Of a DNA stretch of 64,000 nucleotides, positions 1 to 8,341 are shown piece by piece (within the stretch, counting starts at the first letter, position 1; every line of letters begins with the position of its first letter). The stretch spans positions 42,627 through 106,626 of the forward strand of contig CAZNNH010000001.1 of assembly GCA_964574335.1 (NCBI GenBank), written 5' to 3'. Source of the stretch: CAZNNH01 sp964574335. Its GTDB lineage: Bacteria; Acidobacteriota; Vicinamibacteria; Fen-336. A model generated the notes under the pieces. That model ran no database searches. It was given only the letters and a program-made list of their open reading frames with translations, and had not been told where the DNA came from. Position numbers and translations under genes: made by a program.

Positions 1-1
1 C

Positions 2-196
2 GGCGCCGACATGCTGCGGCCGTTGGCCATCGCCGTCATCGGCGCGCTCTCTTTCTCGGTGCTGCTGTCGCTGCTGGCGACGCCGACCGTCTACTACCTG
101 CTGGTGCGCGCTACGGGAGGCGCCCGCCGTCTGACGGCCTCGGGGGACACGATCCCGAATCCCCGGCCACCGCAGGATTCGGGTCATGTCCCCTAG
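2..196 (+). CDS. RND-family efflux pump, C-terminal end (partial)
   Basis: This is the last part of a gene that begins before the window. The visible peptide has the sequence style of the final transmembrane helix of AcrB/CusA/CzcA-type inner-membrane pumps: LRPLAIAVIGAL, then SVLLSLLATPTVYYLL. About 20 extra residues follow the helix and are encoded by a palindromic repeat, which also supplies the TAG stop. The native C-terminus may therefore have been altered by the repeat. The family identification rests on roughly 35 residues. The substrate, and whether the pump is of the heavy-metal or HAE1 type, cannot be judged. Confidence 0.7.
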   Translation, partial: GADMLRPLAIAVIGALSFSVLLSLLATPTVYYLLVRATGGARRLTASGDTIPNPRPPQDSGHVP

Positions 197-297
197 CCGG
201 CCCATCCTTGGGCTGCCGGCGGATTCGGGTCACACGGCCAGGGGGACACGATCCCGAATCCGCTGGCCACCGGCGGATTCGGGTCATGTCCCCTAGC
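141..297. repeat. GGGGACACGATCCCGAAT palindrome cluster (two full copies, one half)
   Basis: Two imperfect palindromes lie at 143-193 and 242-293. Each has a left arm GGGGACACGATCCCGAATCC and a right arm GGATTCGGGTCATGTCCCC around a short GC-rich loop. A right-half copy sits between them at about 216-235. A third full copy of the family is at 52643-52689. The cluster fills the space between the convergent RND gene and M3 peptidase gene, provides the stop of the first, and ends a few bases from the stop of the second. It resembles REP-type elements and could also act as a bidirectional terminator. Confidence 0.8.
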
Positions 298-299
298 CG

Positions 300-2438
300 T
301 CACTCCGGGACGGGGAAGCCCCGGTCGCGCATCAGCGCCTCCATCCCGGCGTCGCGGCCCCGGAAGGCGCGGTAAGCCTCGGCCGGGTCCACCGCGTTGC
401 GCGGCGCGAACAGGTGCTCGACCAGCCTCTTGGCCAGCGCCTTGTCGTAGAAGCCGCCCGGGGCCTCGGCGAATGCCTCGGCCGCGTCCGCGGTCAGGAC
501 GTCGGCCCACATGTAGCCGTAGTAGCCGGCGGCGTAGCCCTCGCCGGAGAAGACGTGGGTGAACTGCGGGCTCCGGTGCCGCATCACCACCTGGTGCGGC
601 ATCCCCAGCTCGGCCAGGGCCTTCTTCTCGTAGGCGTCGACGTCGAGACCGGCCGGGTCCATGGTGTGGTACCGCATGTCCAAAAGGGCCGAGGCCAGGT
701 ACTCGGTGGTCAGGAAGCCCTGGTTGAAGGTCCGCGCCTTCTTGATCTTGGCCACCAGCTCCGCCGGCATCGGCTTGCCGGTCTCATGGTGGACCAGGAA
801 GCGCTCGATCACCGGGTCGGTGAGCAGCCAGCGCTCCAATAGCTGGGACTGCAGCTCGGTGTAGTCGCGGACGCCGCCGTTGAGGGTCGGGTACTCGACG
901 TTCGACAGCAGGGCGTGCAGGGCGTGGCCGAACTCGTGGAAGAGGGTGGTGGCGTCGTCCCACGAGACGAGCACCGGCTCCCCGGGTGCCGCCTTGATGA
1001 AGTTGGCGTTGTTCGAGCCCAGCACGGTCACTTCGCCGTCGAAGGTCTCGTGGCCGCGGTAGGTGGCCGCCCAGGCCCCCGAGCGCTTCCCGGTCCGGGC
1101 GAAGGGATCGAGGTACCAGAAGCCGACGTGACGACCGGAGTCGCGGTCCTTGACCTCGAAGACCGTGACGTCGTCGTGGTAGACGGGGACCGATCCGGGC
1201 GCCACCGGCTCGAAGGTCAGACCGAAGACCTCGCCGGCCACGAAAAACAGCGCCTGGCGGAGCTTGTCGAGCTGCAGGTACTGCTTGACCTCACCCGAGT
1301 CCAGGTCGTACTTGGCCTTGCGGACCTTCTCGGCGTAGTAGCGGTAGTCCCAGGGCTCGATGGTGACGCCCTTCCCCTCGGCGTCGGCGATCGCCTGCAT
1401 GTCGGCGACCTCCTCCTTCACCCGGAGAAGGGCCGCCGGCCACACCGCCTCCATCAGGGCGAAGGCCCGCTCCGGGGTCTTGGCCATCCGGTTCTCCAGC
1501 CGCCAGGCGGCGTAGCTCGGGTAGCCGAGCAGCCCGACCCGTTCGTGCCGGAGCTGCAGGATCTCGGCGACCAGGGCGTTGTTGTCGTGCTCGTCACCGT
1601 TGTCGCCCCGCGAGTAGTAGGTCCGCCACACCTTCTCGCGCAGCGCCCGCTGGTCGGAGAAAATGAGGAACGGGTCCATCGAGGAGCGGGTGTTGGTCAC
1701 GGCGTACTCGCCCGGGTGTCCCCGCTCGGCGGCGGCGGCCGCCGCCGACTTGACGAAGGACTCCGGCAGCCCGCCGAGCTGCTCCTCGGTCAGGTAGGTG
1801 ACGTAGCCCTCCTCGTCCGCCAGCACGTTGTTGCCGAAGGCGGTGTGCAGCTCGGCCAGGCGCTGGTTGATCTCCGCGTAGCGGAGCTTCTTCTCCCCCT
1901 CGAGCGTGGCGCCGTTGCGGGCGAAGCCGTCGTAGGTCAGGAGCGCCAGGCGCTGCTGGTCCGGGCGCAGGGCCTTCGTCTCCTCGGACTCGTAGGCCGC
2001 CTTGACCCGTGCGAACAGCTCCGGGTTCTGGGTGATCTTCGAGTTGAACTCCGCCAACCTGGGGGCCATCTCCCTCTGGATGGCCCGGAACTCCGGCGTG
2101 GAACGATTGCCGCTCCAGATGCGCCAGTAGGTGAAGACCCGGTCCAGGTCGCGGCCGGACCGCTCCAGGGCCAGGACGGTGTTCTCGAAGCTGGGCGGAT
2201 CGGCCTCGGCGGCGATGATCTCGATCTCCTTGAGCTGCCGGGCCATGGCGATCTCGAGGGCCGGCTTCAGCGCCTCGAGGTCCATCTCGTCGAAGGCCGG
2301 GACGCCGTCGTAGGGGCCGGTCCACGGCGCGAGCAGGACGTTCCCTTGCTTCACCGGCTCCTCCGCCTGCGCCGGCGCCGAGAATGCGACGGCCATCAAG
2401 ATGACGACGACGACGATCGGTCTCAGGGTTCCGGGCAT
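300..2438 (-). CDS. dcp: M3-family metallopeptidase (peptidyl-dipeptidase Dcp-like), exported
   Basis: A 712-residue zinc peptidase of the thimet-oligopeptidase/Dcp family, which cleaves short peptides, often releasing C-terminal dipeptides. A signal peptide is visible (hydrophobic VVVVILMAVAFSAP, cleavage near AQA-EE), so the enzyme is probably periplasmic. The zinc motif HEFGHALHAL lies near residue 500, and the third ligand is expected in the following ELQSQLLERW helix. Length and domain order match the family. The gene ends next to the palindromic repeat cluster and is a single unit. The Dcp versus oligopeptidase A assignment is by general resemblance only. Confidence 0.9.
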   Translation of the reverse strand: MPGTLRPIVVVVILMAVAFSAPAQAEEPVKQGNVLLAPWTGPYDGVPAFDEMDLEALKPALEIAMARQLKEIEIIAAEADPPSFENTVLALERSGRDLDRVFTYWRIWSGNRSTPEFRAIQREMAPRLAEFNSKITQNPELFARVKAAYESEETKALRPDQQRLALLTYDGFARNGATLEGEKKLRYAEINQRLAELHTAFGNNVLADEEGYVTYLTEEQLGGLPESFVKSAAAAAAERGHPGEYAVTNTRSSMDPFLIFSDQRALREKVWRTYYSRGDNGDEHDNNALVAEILQLRHERVGLLGYPSYAAWRLENRMAKTPERAFALMEAVWPAALLRVKEEVADMQAIADAEGKGVTIEPWDYRYYAEKVRKAKYDLDSGEVKQYLQLDKLRQALFFVAGEVFGLTFEPVAPGSVPVYHDDVTVFEVKDRDSGRHVGFWYLDPFARTGKRSGAWAATYRGHETFDGEVTVLGSNNANFIKAAPGEPVLVSWDDATTLFHEFGHALHALLSNVEYPTLNGGVRDYTELQSQLLERWLLTDPVIERFLVHHETGKPMPAELVAKIKKARTFNQGFLTTEYLASALLDMRYHTMDPAGLDVDAYEKKALAELGMPHQVVMRHRSPQFTHVFSGEGYAAGYYGYMWADVLTADAAEAFAEAPGGFYDKALAKRLVEHLFAPRNAVDPAEAYRAFRGRDAGMEALMRDRGFPVPE

Positions 2439-2604
2439 GTTTCGATCTCCCTCTCGAGATGGCCGAGGCGGGGCCGGACGGTGCGACCGCCGGACAAGCC
2501 TGGCGCGGCCCAGCCAGATCGCCTCCCGCCGAGGCGCAGTGGCGATTGTGCCCGATCTGAAGGCTCCGGGTCGAGGGCGGCGGAGCGCCCCGGACGGGGC
2601 GCGC

Positions 2605-2973
2605 CTACGGCTGGAACGCGCGGGGGTTGTAGCGCTCGGCGCGGCCGCGGGCGAGCTGGAGCTTTCGCTCCAGCCGCTGCAGCGCGGCGGCGTCCTTCTG
2701 CGGATCGAGCGGGCCCAGCCGCTTCTCGTACAGCCTGACCAGGGCCTCGGCCACCCGGGCGTCGAACGGCATGTGGTGGAGCCACACCTCCCACTCGTCG
2801 GTCAGGTCCTCCAGGCTCTCGCCGTAGTCGTCGCTCTTCAGCAGGGCGTGGTTGGCGACGGCCACCCCCGGGTATCCGTAGGGATCCAGGCCCAGGGTGG
2901 TCTTCGAGTCGCTGAAGAAGCCGTCCCCGCCGTACATCGGGTACTCGAGGCCGACCGGCCTCTGGTTGCAGCC
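2605..2973 (-). CDS. Conserved-looking C-terminal reading frame in frame with the upstream gene across a TGA
   Basis: This frame follows the C39-like gene directly and in the same frame, separated from it only by the TGA at 2974-2976. The coding potential looks real: GCNQRPVGLEYPMYGGDGFF, then an acidic helical stretch with EDLTDEWEVWLHHMP and a basic C-terminus. The first ATG is at 2937 (110 residues), with no clear Shine-Dalgarno sequence. It may be the end of a longer protein read through the TGA, the 3' remnant of a lost gene, or a short gene starting at the ATG. I do not recognise the family. A hairpin just after the TGA is listed separately. Confidence 0.5.
   Translation of the reverse strand, partial: GCNQRPVGLEYPMYGGDGFFSDSKTTLGLDPYGYPGVAVANHALLKSDDYGESLEDLTDEWEVWLHHMPFDARVAEALVRLYEKRLGPLDPQKDAAALQRLERKLQLARGRAERYNPRAFQP
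2947..2962 (-). promoter_or_regulatory. SECIS-like hairpin 11 nt downstream of an in-frame TGA
   Basis: On the minus strand the TGA at 2974-2976 is followed by 11 nt and then a perfect 6-bp stem GAGGCC/GGCCTC closed by the tetraloop GGTC. The E. coli fdhF SECIS also has an upper stem-loop about 11 nt after UGA with GGUC at its apex. Such short GC stems arise easily in this GC-rich DNA, and no selenocysteine machinery gene is in the window, so a role in recoding is only a hypothesis. Confidence 0.3.
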
Positions 2974-5133
2974 TCAGGTGAAGCCCGAAAGGGCCTGCAC
3001 GAGCTGCCGGACCGCGGCGGCCTCGTCGCCCAGCTTGCGACGGCCGAGCCCGCTGTAGAGGGCCGGGATCGACTCGTCCGCGCGGTCCAGGCGGTCGAGG
3101 CCCTTGCGGATCTCGCCGCGACCGAGCTCCACCACCCCAACCTCCGCCAGCGTCTTGTCGCTGAGCTGGCCCTCGGCGTCGATCTTGCCGGCGAGCTCGG
3201 AGAGCAGCTCGAAGCGGCGCTCGCCGATGAGGTACTCGATGCTGGACTGAAGCGCCCAGTCCTGCTGGGCCCAGCGCTCGTCGTGGTACTGCCCCCAGAG
3301 ATGGATCCCCTCGTCGAAGTCCTCGCCGAAGTATCGACGGATGGAGCCGGCGACGGCGTCGGGATCGAACCGCGCTGCGACCTCGTCCCGGAGCCCGGGG
3401 AGCTCGGAGACCAGGATCGTCACCGGGAAGAAGAACTCACCCGTGTCGCCCGCCGCCCGCAGCAGGTGGGGGGCCGAGACGGTCCCCTCCGGCGCGTCGA
3501 AGTAGTGGAGCTGGAAGTGGAGGTATCCCTCGCTCAGCCGGGACACTCGGCGGCGGATGTCCTCGGGCAGCCGGTCTTCCTTGTCCGGTGGATAGGCGAG
3601 GGCGAGGGTGGTGGCCTGCTTCTTCCACGCCTTGATGAAGTCCTTCTGCAGGTACTCCACCCAGATGTCCTGGGTGGCCACGTCGTAGGTCACGAAGGTG
3701 TCCAGCGCGTCGTCGTAGCCCACGATCACGAAGACGTGGGCGGGCACGTAGACCAGCACCGGGAAGCCGGCGTCGATCAGGGCCTTGATGTCGTCGATCC
3801 CGGCCATCGGAAGGTAGTCGTGGCGGAAGCCCTCCTGGTCGGCCAGCCAGCTCTGGTTCACGGCGAAGGTCCCGCTGGTGAGACCGGTGATCCTCTCTCC
3901 GATCACCCGGGCGCTCACGTTGGCACCCCAGTACCGCATGGCCAGGGCCAGCGAGTTGGGCGCGCAGTAGGCGGCCTTGTACTCGGTGCGGGTCTCGATG
4001 CCGGGCAGCACCACCCGCCGGCCTCCTCCGTTGCGGGCCAGGTTGTCCAGGAACCGGCTGGCCTTCTTGACCCGCTCGGCGTTGGCCGTGTACTTGGCCA
4101 CCACCCGCCGGAAGCCCCGCTCCGCCTTGGCCGCGTCGCCCAGCTTGTGGGAGAGCAGGGCCGCCCGGTACTGGAGGTACGAGGCCACCTGCTCGCTCGG
4201 CTGCTTCTCGAGGCCGATCTCGTACGCGTAGACCGCCGGCCCGGTGTGGGCGGCTCGCTCCAGGCTCCGGCCCAGGGCCAGGAACAGCTCGCCGGTGTGG
4301 CCGGAGGTCACCGCCAGGACGAGGCCGGCCGCCAGGTTCATGCCGAGGGCCAGCCCGGCCCGCTTCAGCTTCGCCGCCACCCCCTGCGGAGCGATGATGA
4401 AGAAGAGCAGGAACACAGGCCACCAGGTGCCGACCAGGAAGTGGCCCAGCATCAGCGGCGCCATCACCGCCTCCCAGCCGGCCCCGGTGGCGGCCCCCGC
4501 CTGGAACCCGGGGATCGCGATCAGGGCCTCCACGGCGGCCACCCACCCCAGATGCGCCCAGACCAGGGTCAGGCCGAGGAGCACCACCTGCCCTCCCGTG
4601 GCCCGCGGCCAGAAGCGGCCCAGCAAGCCCCCCGCCGCACCCCCCGACAGCGCCAGGAAGAACCCGGCGGTCGTCACCCGCATGGCGGCGTAGCTGTCGT
4701 CGAAGAGCACCGGCCACGCCGTCGAGGCGAGCCGGTCCATCAGCAGCAGGTAGACGACCATGCTCGCGGTCCCCAGCGTCCCGCCGATCAGCGTGCCCCC
4801 GGCGATGCCGGCCAGGGTGTGCCGGTAGGTCCCCGTCTCGCGAGGCGGGGTCGGGTGCGTCTCGCGGTAGCGCGCATGGGGGCCACGCAGCGCGAGGAAC
4901 AGGGCGGTCCCCGCCACCAGGTGCACGCCGGTCAGGAGCAGGGCGGACCAGTACCACTCCACGCGCCAGAAGACCGCGAAGGCGATGAGGGCCGTGCCCA
5001 GGACGAACGACGCCAAGCCGACGGCCCAGCCCGCTCGTCGATGGCCGAAGCGGCCGAGCGACGCCCCGGCGGCGGGCCCCGAGCAGCACAGGCCCCCCAC
5101 CATCGTCATCGGGACCAGCCAACCCGGGTGCAT
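2974..5133 (-). CDS. Membrane-anchored C39-like peptidase-domain protein with TPR-like regions
   Basis: A 719-residue protein. The first 260 or so residues contain several hydrophobic helices. TPR-like helices follow, then a papain-fold C39-like domain with Cys in YCAPNSLALAMRYWG (about residue 390), His in HVFVIVGYDD (about 465) and Asp in VTYD (about 480). All three expected catalytic positions are present, so cleavage of a peptide or leader is plausible, but the substrate is unknown. The ATG directly abuts the TAG of the upstream paralogue (TAGATG), so the two are translationally coupled. The C-terminus ends in helical repeats just before a TGA that may or may not be a true stop. Confidence 0.75.
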   Translation of the reverse strand: MHPGWLVPMTMVGGLCCSGPAAGASLGRFGHRRAGWAVGLASFVLGTALIAFAVFWRVEWYWSALLLTGVHLVAGTALFLALRGPHARYRETHPTPPRETGTYRHTLAGIAGGTLIGGTLGTASMVVYLLLMDRLASTAWPVLFDDSYAAMRVTTAGFFLALSGGAAGGLLGRFWPRATGGQVVLLGLTLVWAHLGWVAAVEALIAIPGFQAGAATGAGWEAVMAPLMLGHFLVGTWWPVFLLFFIIAPQGVAAKLKRAGLALGMNLAAGLVLAVTSGHTGELFLALGRSLERAAHTGPAVYAYEIGLEKQPSEQVASYLQYRAALLSHKLGDAAKAERGFRRVVAKYTANAERVKKASRFLDNLARNGGGRRVVLPGIETRTEYKAAYCAPNSLALAMRYWGANVSARVIGERITGLTSGTFAVNQSWLADQEGFRHDYLPMAGIDDIKALIDAGFPVLVYVPAHVFVIVGYDDALDTFVTYDVATQDIWVEYLQKDFIKAWKKQATTLALAYPPDKEDRLPEDIRRRVSRLSEGYLHFQLHYFDAPEGTVSAPHLLRAAGDTGEFFFPVTILVSELPGLRDEVAARFDPDAVAGSIRRYFGEDFDEGIHLWGQYHDERWAQQDWALQSSIEYLIGERRFELLSELAGKIDAEGQLSDKTLAEVGVVELGRGEIRKGLDRLDRADESIPALYSGLGRRKLGDEAAAVRQLVQALSGFT

Positions 5134-7824
5134 CTACTCGCTCCCCAGGCCCGCGAGCTGGCGCTGGGCCTCCTCCCGCACCGAGCCGCCGGCGTCGATG
5201 CGGGCCGCCCACGCCAGCGCCCGACGGGCCTCACGGACCCGGCCCTGCTGCGCCAGCAGGCGGCCGTAGCGCAGATGGTAGACCGGCCGGTAGGAGCGCA
5301 TACCGACCGCCCGGCCGTACTCCCGAAGCGCCGCGGTCACGTGACCCTCGGCCTCGGCGACCGCTCCGAGGCAGAACGGGTAGTCGGCGTCCGTCTCCAC
5401 CTGCTCGGCGTCGACCTCTCGGAGGATCCGCCCCGCCTCTTCCGGCTGCCCCAGCAGCACGTGGCCGTACGCCAGGCGGAGCTTGGCCTGGAAGTCCTCG
5501 GGCGATGCGGAGACGGCGCCCGCCAGCGCCTCGACCCTCCCGGCGACGTCGCCTCGCTGCTCATTGGCGTCGGACAGGGCCTTCCAGTGGTCGTGCCGGG
5601 CCGGATCCGCCGACACCTGCGCCCGCATCAGCCGGGCGATGCGCTCCAGGTCCTGCGGGTCGCTGCGATCGAGCGTCGACAGGTAGGCCTCGTCGACGTA
5701 CCAGGCGAGGCGATCCTCTTCCAGGTCCTTCTCGAATCGCTGCCGGGCCCGCTCCAGGAACCGGCGGGTGTCGGGGCGGTCGAGGATCTCGCCGACCCGG
5801 GCCAGCTCGGGAAACTGCCTGTCCAGCGGGATGCGGCTTCGGATCCGGGAGAGGCGGGACTCCCAGAGCCTTCCGGCCAGGTGGCCCACCTCCAGCGCCA
5901 GCGGCTCGTCGCGGGCGGCGGCGATCCGGGCCCACTCCAGGCCCGCCACCGGATCGGCCTGCTGGACGAAGGCCAGGCCGATCAGCGCGGCGAGCCGAGC
6001 CCGACTCGCCAGCCTGAGCTCCTCGAGGTCGACACCCAACGCGCTCGCGGCCGAGGCGGCCTGGGTCTCCGGACATACCACCGCCATCAGCGGGCCACGG
6101 TAGGCTAGGCTGTCGCCCTCCCAGAAGGCGACGGCGTACTCCCGGTAGGCCTCGTTCGCGATCCTTTCCAGCCGCTCCCGGCCCTCCTCGTCCTCGCGCA
6201 GGGTCAGGATCTGTTCCGCCTCGCGGCGCGACTCGACCTTCAACCGGCCCGAGAGGTCCTCGAAGCAGTAGGCGCGGAAGACGGATCGTCCCGTGTCGTG
6301 GCTGAAGACGACGGCAAAGGAGCCGTAGTCCTGGTGGATCACCGGGAACCCGGCCGCGAGCAGCGCGGTGAGGGAGTCCTTCTGCGCCGGCAGGAGCAGC
6401 ACCTCGTAGCCGAGGCTCCGCGCCGCATCGTCGAGGTCGGCCAGGCTGGGCAGCGGGCTCAGCAGGATCTCGTCGTCGCTGCGGGACAACGCCTTCAGCC
6501 GGATCTTCACCTCCGACTCGGTGGTGCCCTTCCCCTCCCAGTAGCGGGCCACGGACAGCAGCGCCATCCAGTTCTGGGTGAGGTACGCCTCGTAGTCCAC
6601 CATGGGGATGTCGAGGTCGGGGCCCGAGGAAGGGCTCCCGAAGCCCGGGCTGGCCAGGGCGCCATGGGCGCGCAATGAGACCCAGTGCCACTGGTTGGCG
6701 GCCCCGAACCGCCGCTCCAGCTCCTGGTAGAGGCGCCGGGCGGCCTCGGCGTCGCCGTGCTGGTAGCGGTACCGGGCCAGGTCCTCCGCGATCGCCGGCC
6801 ACTGGGCATGGTCGGGGTAACGCTCGAGCAGGGTGTGCAAGAGGAGCTGGGCGCGCTCGCGGGTGTTGGCGTTGCCGGAGTGGGCATCGTAGAGGAGCTG
6901 GGGCTGCAGGGCGGTCCACATCCCCGTCGACGCGAACCATCCCGGGGACGAGCAGAGAAACGCCAGCGGCACCAGCAGGGTCCGCAGGGCGAAGTCGCGG
7001 ATCCGCGCGGGCGCCCCGAACAGCAGCGCCACGGTGATGTAGCTGAGGACGGTGAGGTCACCGTGTCGCCAAAGCAGGCCCCGGAAGCCGGCGGTCCACG
7101 GCGGGATCAGGGCCGCCTGGGTGGCGGCCATCATCTCCATCGGGCTCGCACCCCGGTGGAGGAGGAACAGCAGCAGCAGGCCGAGCAGGCTGAAGCCGGT
7201 GAAGGTGACGGCCAGCGCGCAGACGAACGTCAGGACGTGGCTGGCGCGGAACCGTCGGCCCGCCCCCGCCCACCAGAGGCCCACCGCCAGGCCCGCGACC
7301 ACGCCCACCGGCAGATAGGAGAAGCAGTCCCAGAGCACCGACTGGCGGTCCAGGGCGTCGAGCGAGCCCTGCATGGGGACCCGTCCCGCCATCGCCTTCG
7401 GGATCGAGAACATGATCCCGGCAGAGGCGCCCAGGATCGCCCCGACGCCGAGACGCCCGATCCAGGACCGCCACTCCCGGAGGTCATACCGGCGCTCGGC
7501 CGGACCCAGGTACCTCCTCTGGACCAGCCAGGCGCTCGCCGCCCACAGCAGGTTGACGGCCAGGGCCAGCGAGCTCACCCACCACCAGGGCAGCGTGGCC
7601 CGCATCGACGCCCAGCCGACCAGGACGGAGAGGGCCAGGTTGGCGGCCACCGCGGCCACGGCCGGCCGCCGGAGGCCCCGCCGGTAGAGGGCCCAGGACA
7701 CCATCAGCCATGGGAAGAGCCCCGACACCGCCAGCCCGACGAGAAGAAGCGCGTACCCGGGCCACGGACCGGGCGGCTCCTGCGGCGCCTTTGGCACGGC
7801 TGGCGAGTCTGGCGGGTCCGACAT
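5134..7824 (-). CDS. Membrane protein with degenerate C39-like domain and TPR repeats
   Basis: An 896-residue protein starting at ATG 7824. A longer frame to 7872 exists, but this ATG precedes the first membrane helix more naturally. Eight or so hydrophobic helices occupy the first 300 residues. Helical repeats follow, then a C39-like segment in which the Cys position is replaced (QNWMALLSVARYW) and no His is seen where the catalytic one should be, although GYEVLLLPAQ and AAGFPVIHQDYG resemble the fold. TPR repeats end the protein. It is probably a non-catalytic partner of the coupled downstream gene. The duplication and loss of active site are inferred from motif comparison only. Confidence 0.7.
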   Translation of the reverse strand: MSDPPDSPAVPKAPQEPPGPWPGYALLLVGLAVSGLFPWLMVSWALYRRGLRRPAVAAVAANLALSVLVGWASMRATLPWWWVSSLALAVNLLWAASAWLVQRRYLGPAERRYDLREWRSWIGRLGVGAILGASAGIMFSIPKAMAGRVPMQGSLDALDRQSVLWDCFSYLPVGVVAGLAVGLWWAGAGRRFRASHVLTFVCALAVTFTGFSLLGLLLLFLLHRGASPMEMMAATQAALIPPWTAGFRGLLWRHGDLTVLSYITVALLFGAPARIRDFALRTLLVPLAFLCSSPGWFASTGMWTALQPQLLYDAHSGNANTRERAQLLLHTLLERYPDHAQWPAIAEDLARYRYQHGDAEAARRLYQELERRFGAANQWHWVSLRAHGALASPGFGSPSSGPDLDIPMVDYEAYLTQNWMALLSVARYWEGKGTTESEVKIRLKALSRSDDEILLSPLPSLADLDDAARSLGYEVLLLPAQKDSLTALLAAGFPVIHQDYGSFAVVFSHDTGRSVFRAYCFEDLSGRLKVESRREAEQILTLREDEEGRERLERIANEAYREYAVAFWEGDSLAYRGPLMAVVCPETQAASAASALGVDLEELRLASRARLAALIGLAFVQQADPVAGLEWARIAAARDEPLALEVGHLAGRLWESRLSRIRSRIPLDRQFPELARVGEILDRPDTRRFLERARQRFEKDLEEDRLAWYVDEAYLSTLDRSDPQDLERIARLMRAQVSADPARHDHWKALSDANEQRGDVAGRVEALAGAVSASPEDFQAKLRLAYGHVLLGQPEEAGRILREVDAEQVETDADYPFCLGAVAEAEGHVTAALREYGRAVGMRSYRPVYHLRYGRLLAQQGRVREARRALAWAARIDAGGSVREEAQRQLAGLGSE

Positions 7825-7985
7825 CGCCAGACAATAGAAGACGGGCGAGCCGGCGTCAACGTGGTCTTCCATCGTCCACCGCCCCCCGAAGAGGTCTGCT
7901 GCTTGGACACTGATGGGACGCCAGTGGATCCTGGTGGCGCGGCGTCTCCTGCCGCCGGCTGCGGGGATAGGGTAAAGTGTGAGCC

Positions 7986-8273
7986 ATGGACTTCATCCAC
8001 CGGGCCTTTGGTGGCGGCGCCCACACCGCGCCACACGAGACGCTGGCGGCTCTGGAGCAGAAGTACCGCCCCGTCCTGGAGCGGGCCGCTCGACTGGAGC
8101 TCAAGATCGTTACCCTTCGCCTCGAGGGCGAGAGGGTCGTCCTGGAGGCGACCGCACCCAGCCCCGAGGCGAAGGAAGCCCTCCTGCAGGAGCTGGAGCT
8201 GCTCGACCCGAACGGGGAAGAGTTCCAGGCCCACATCGCCGTGGCCGCGGCGCCCACTACCGGCACGCGGTAG
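7986..8273 (+). CDS. Small conserved-type protein of unknown function (95 aa)
   Basis: A charged, soluble 95-residue protein with no signal peptide. The central segment LKIVTLRLEGERVVLEATAPS followed by a helix KEALLQELELL is a beta-beta-alpha pattern like that of BON or BON-like phospholipid-binding modules, but the similarity is too weak for a name. It lies divergent from the C39-like pair and convergent with the H+-ATPase gene. No strong Shine-Dalgarno sequence precedes the ATG. Confidence 0.6.
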   Translation: MDFIHRAFGGGAHTAPHETLAALEQKYRPVLERAARLELKIVTLRLEGERVVLEATAPSPEAKEALLQELELLDPNGEEFQAHIAVAAAPTTGTR

Positions 8274-8341
8274 CTTGGTACGTCACCCGCCCGCCGTCCG
8301 GTGAGAGTCGTCGAGTCTCTGTTGGGGCTCGCGACGGAGCG

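Noticed and set aside
2401..6108. Very long plus-strand open frame opposite the peptidase and C39-like genes
   Set aside because: Low-complexity Arg/Gly/Pro/Val-rich translation with no domain, exactly opposite well-supported genes. Typical antisense openness in GC-rich DNA. The same applies to the frames opposite the RND genes (38507-41989, 43552-46602) and the histidine kinase (49170-52667).
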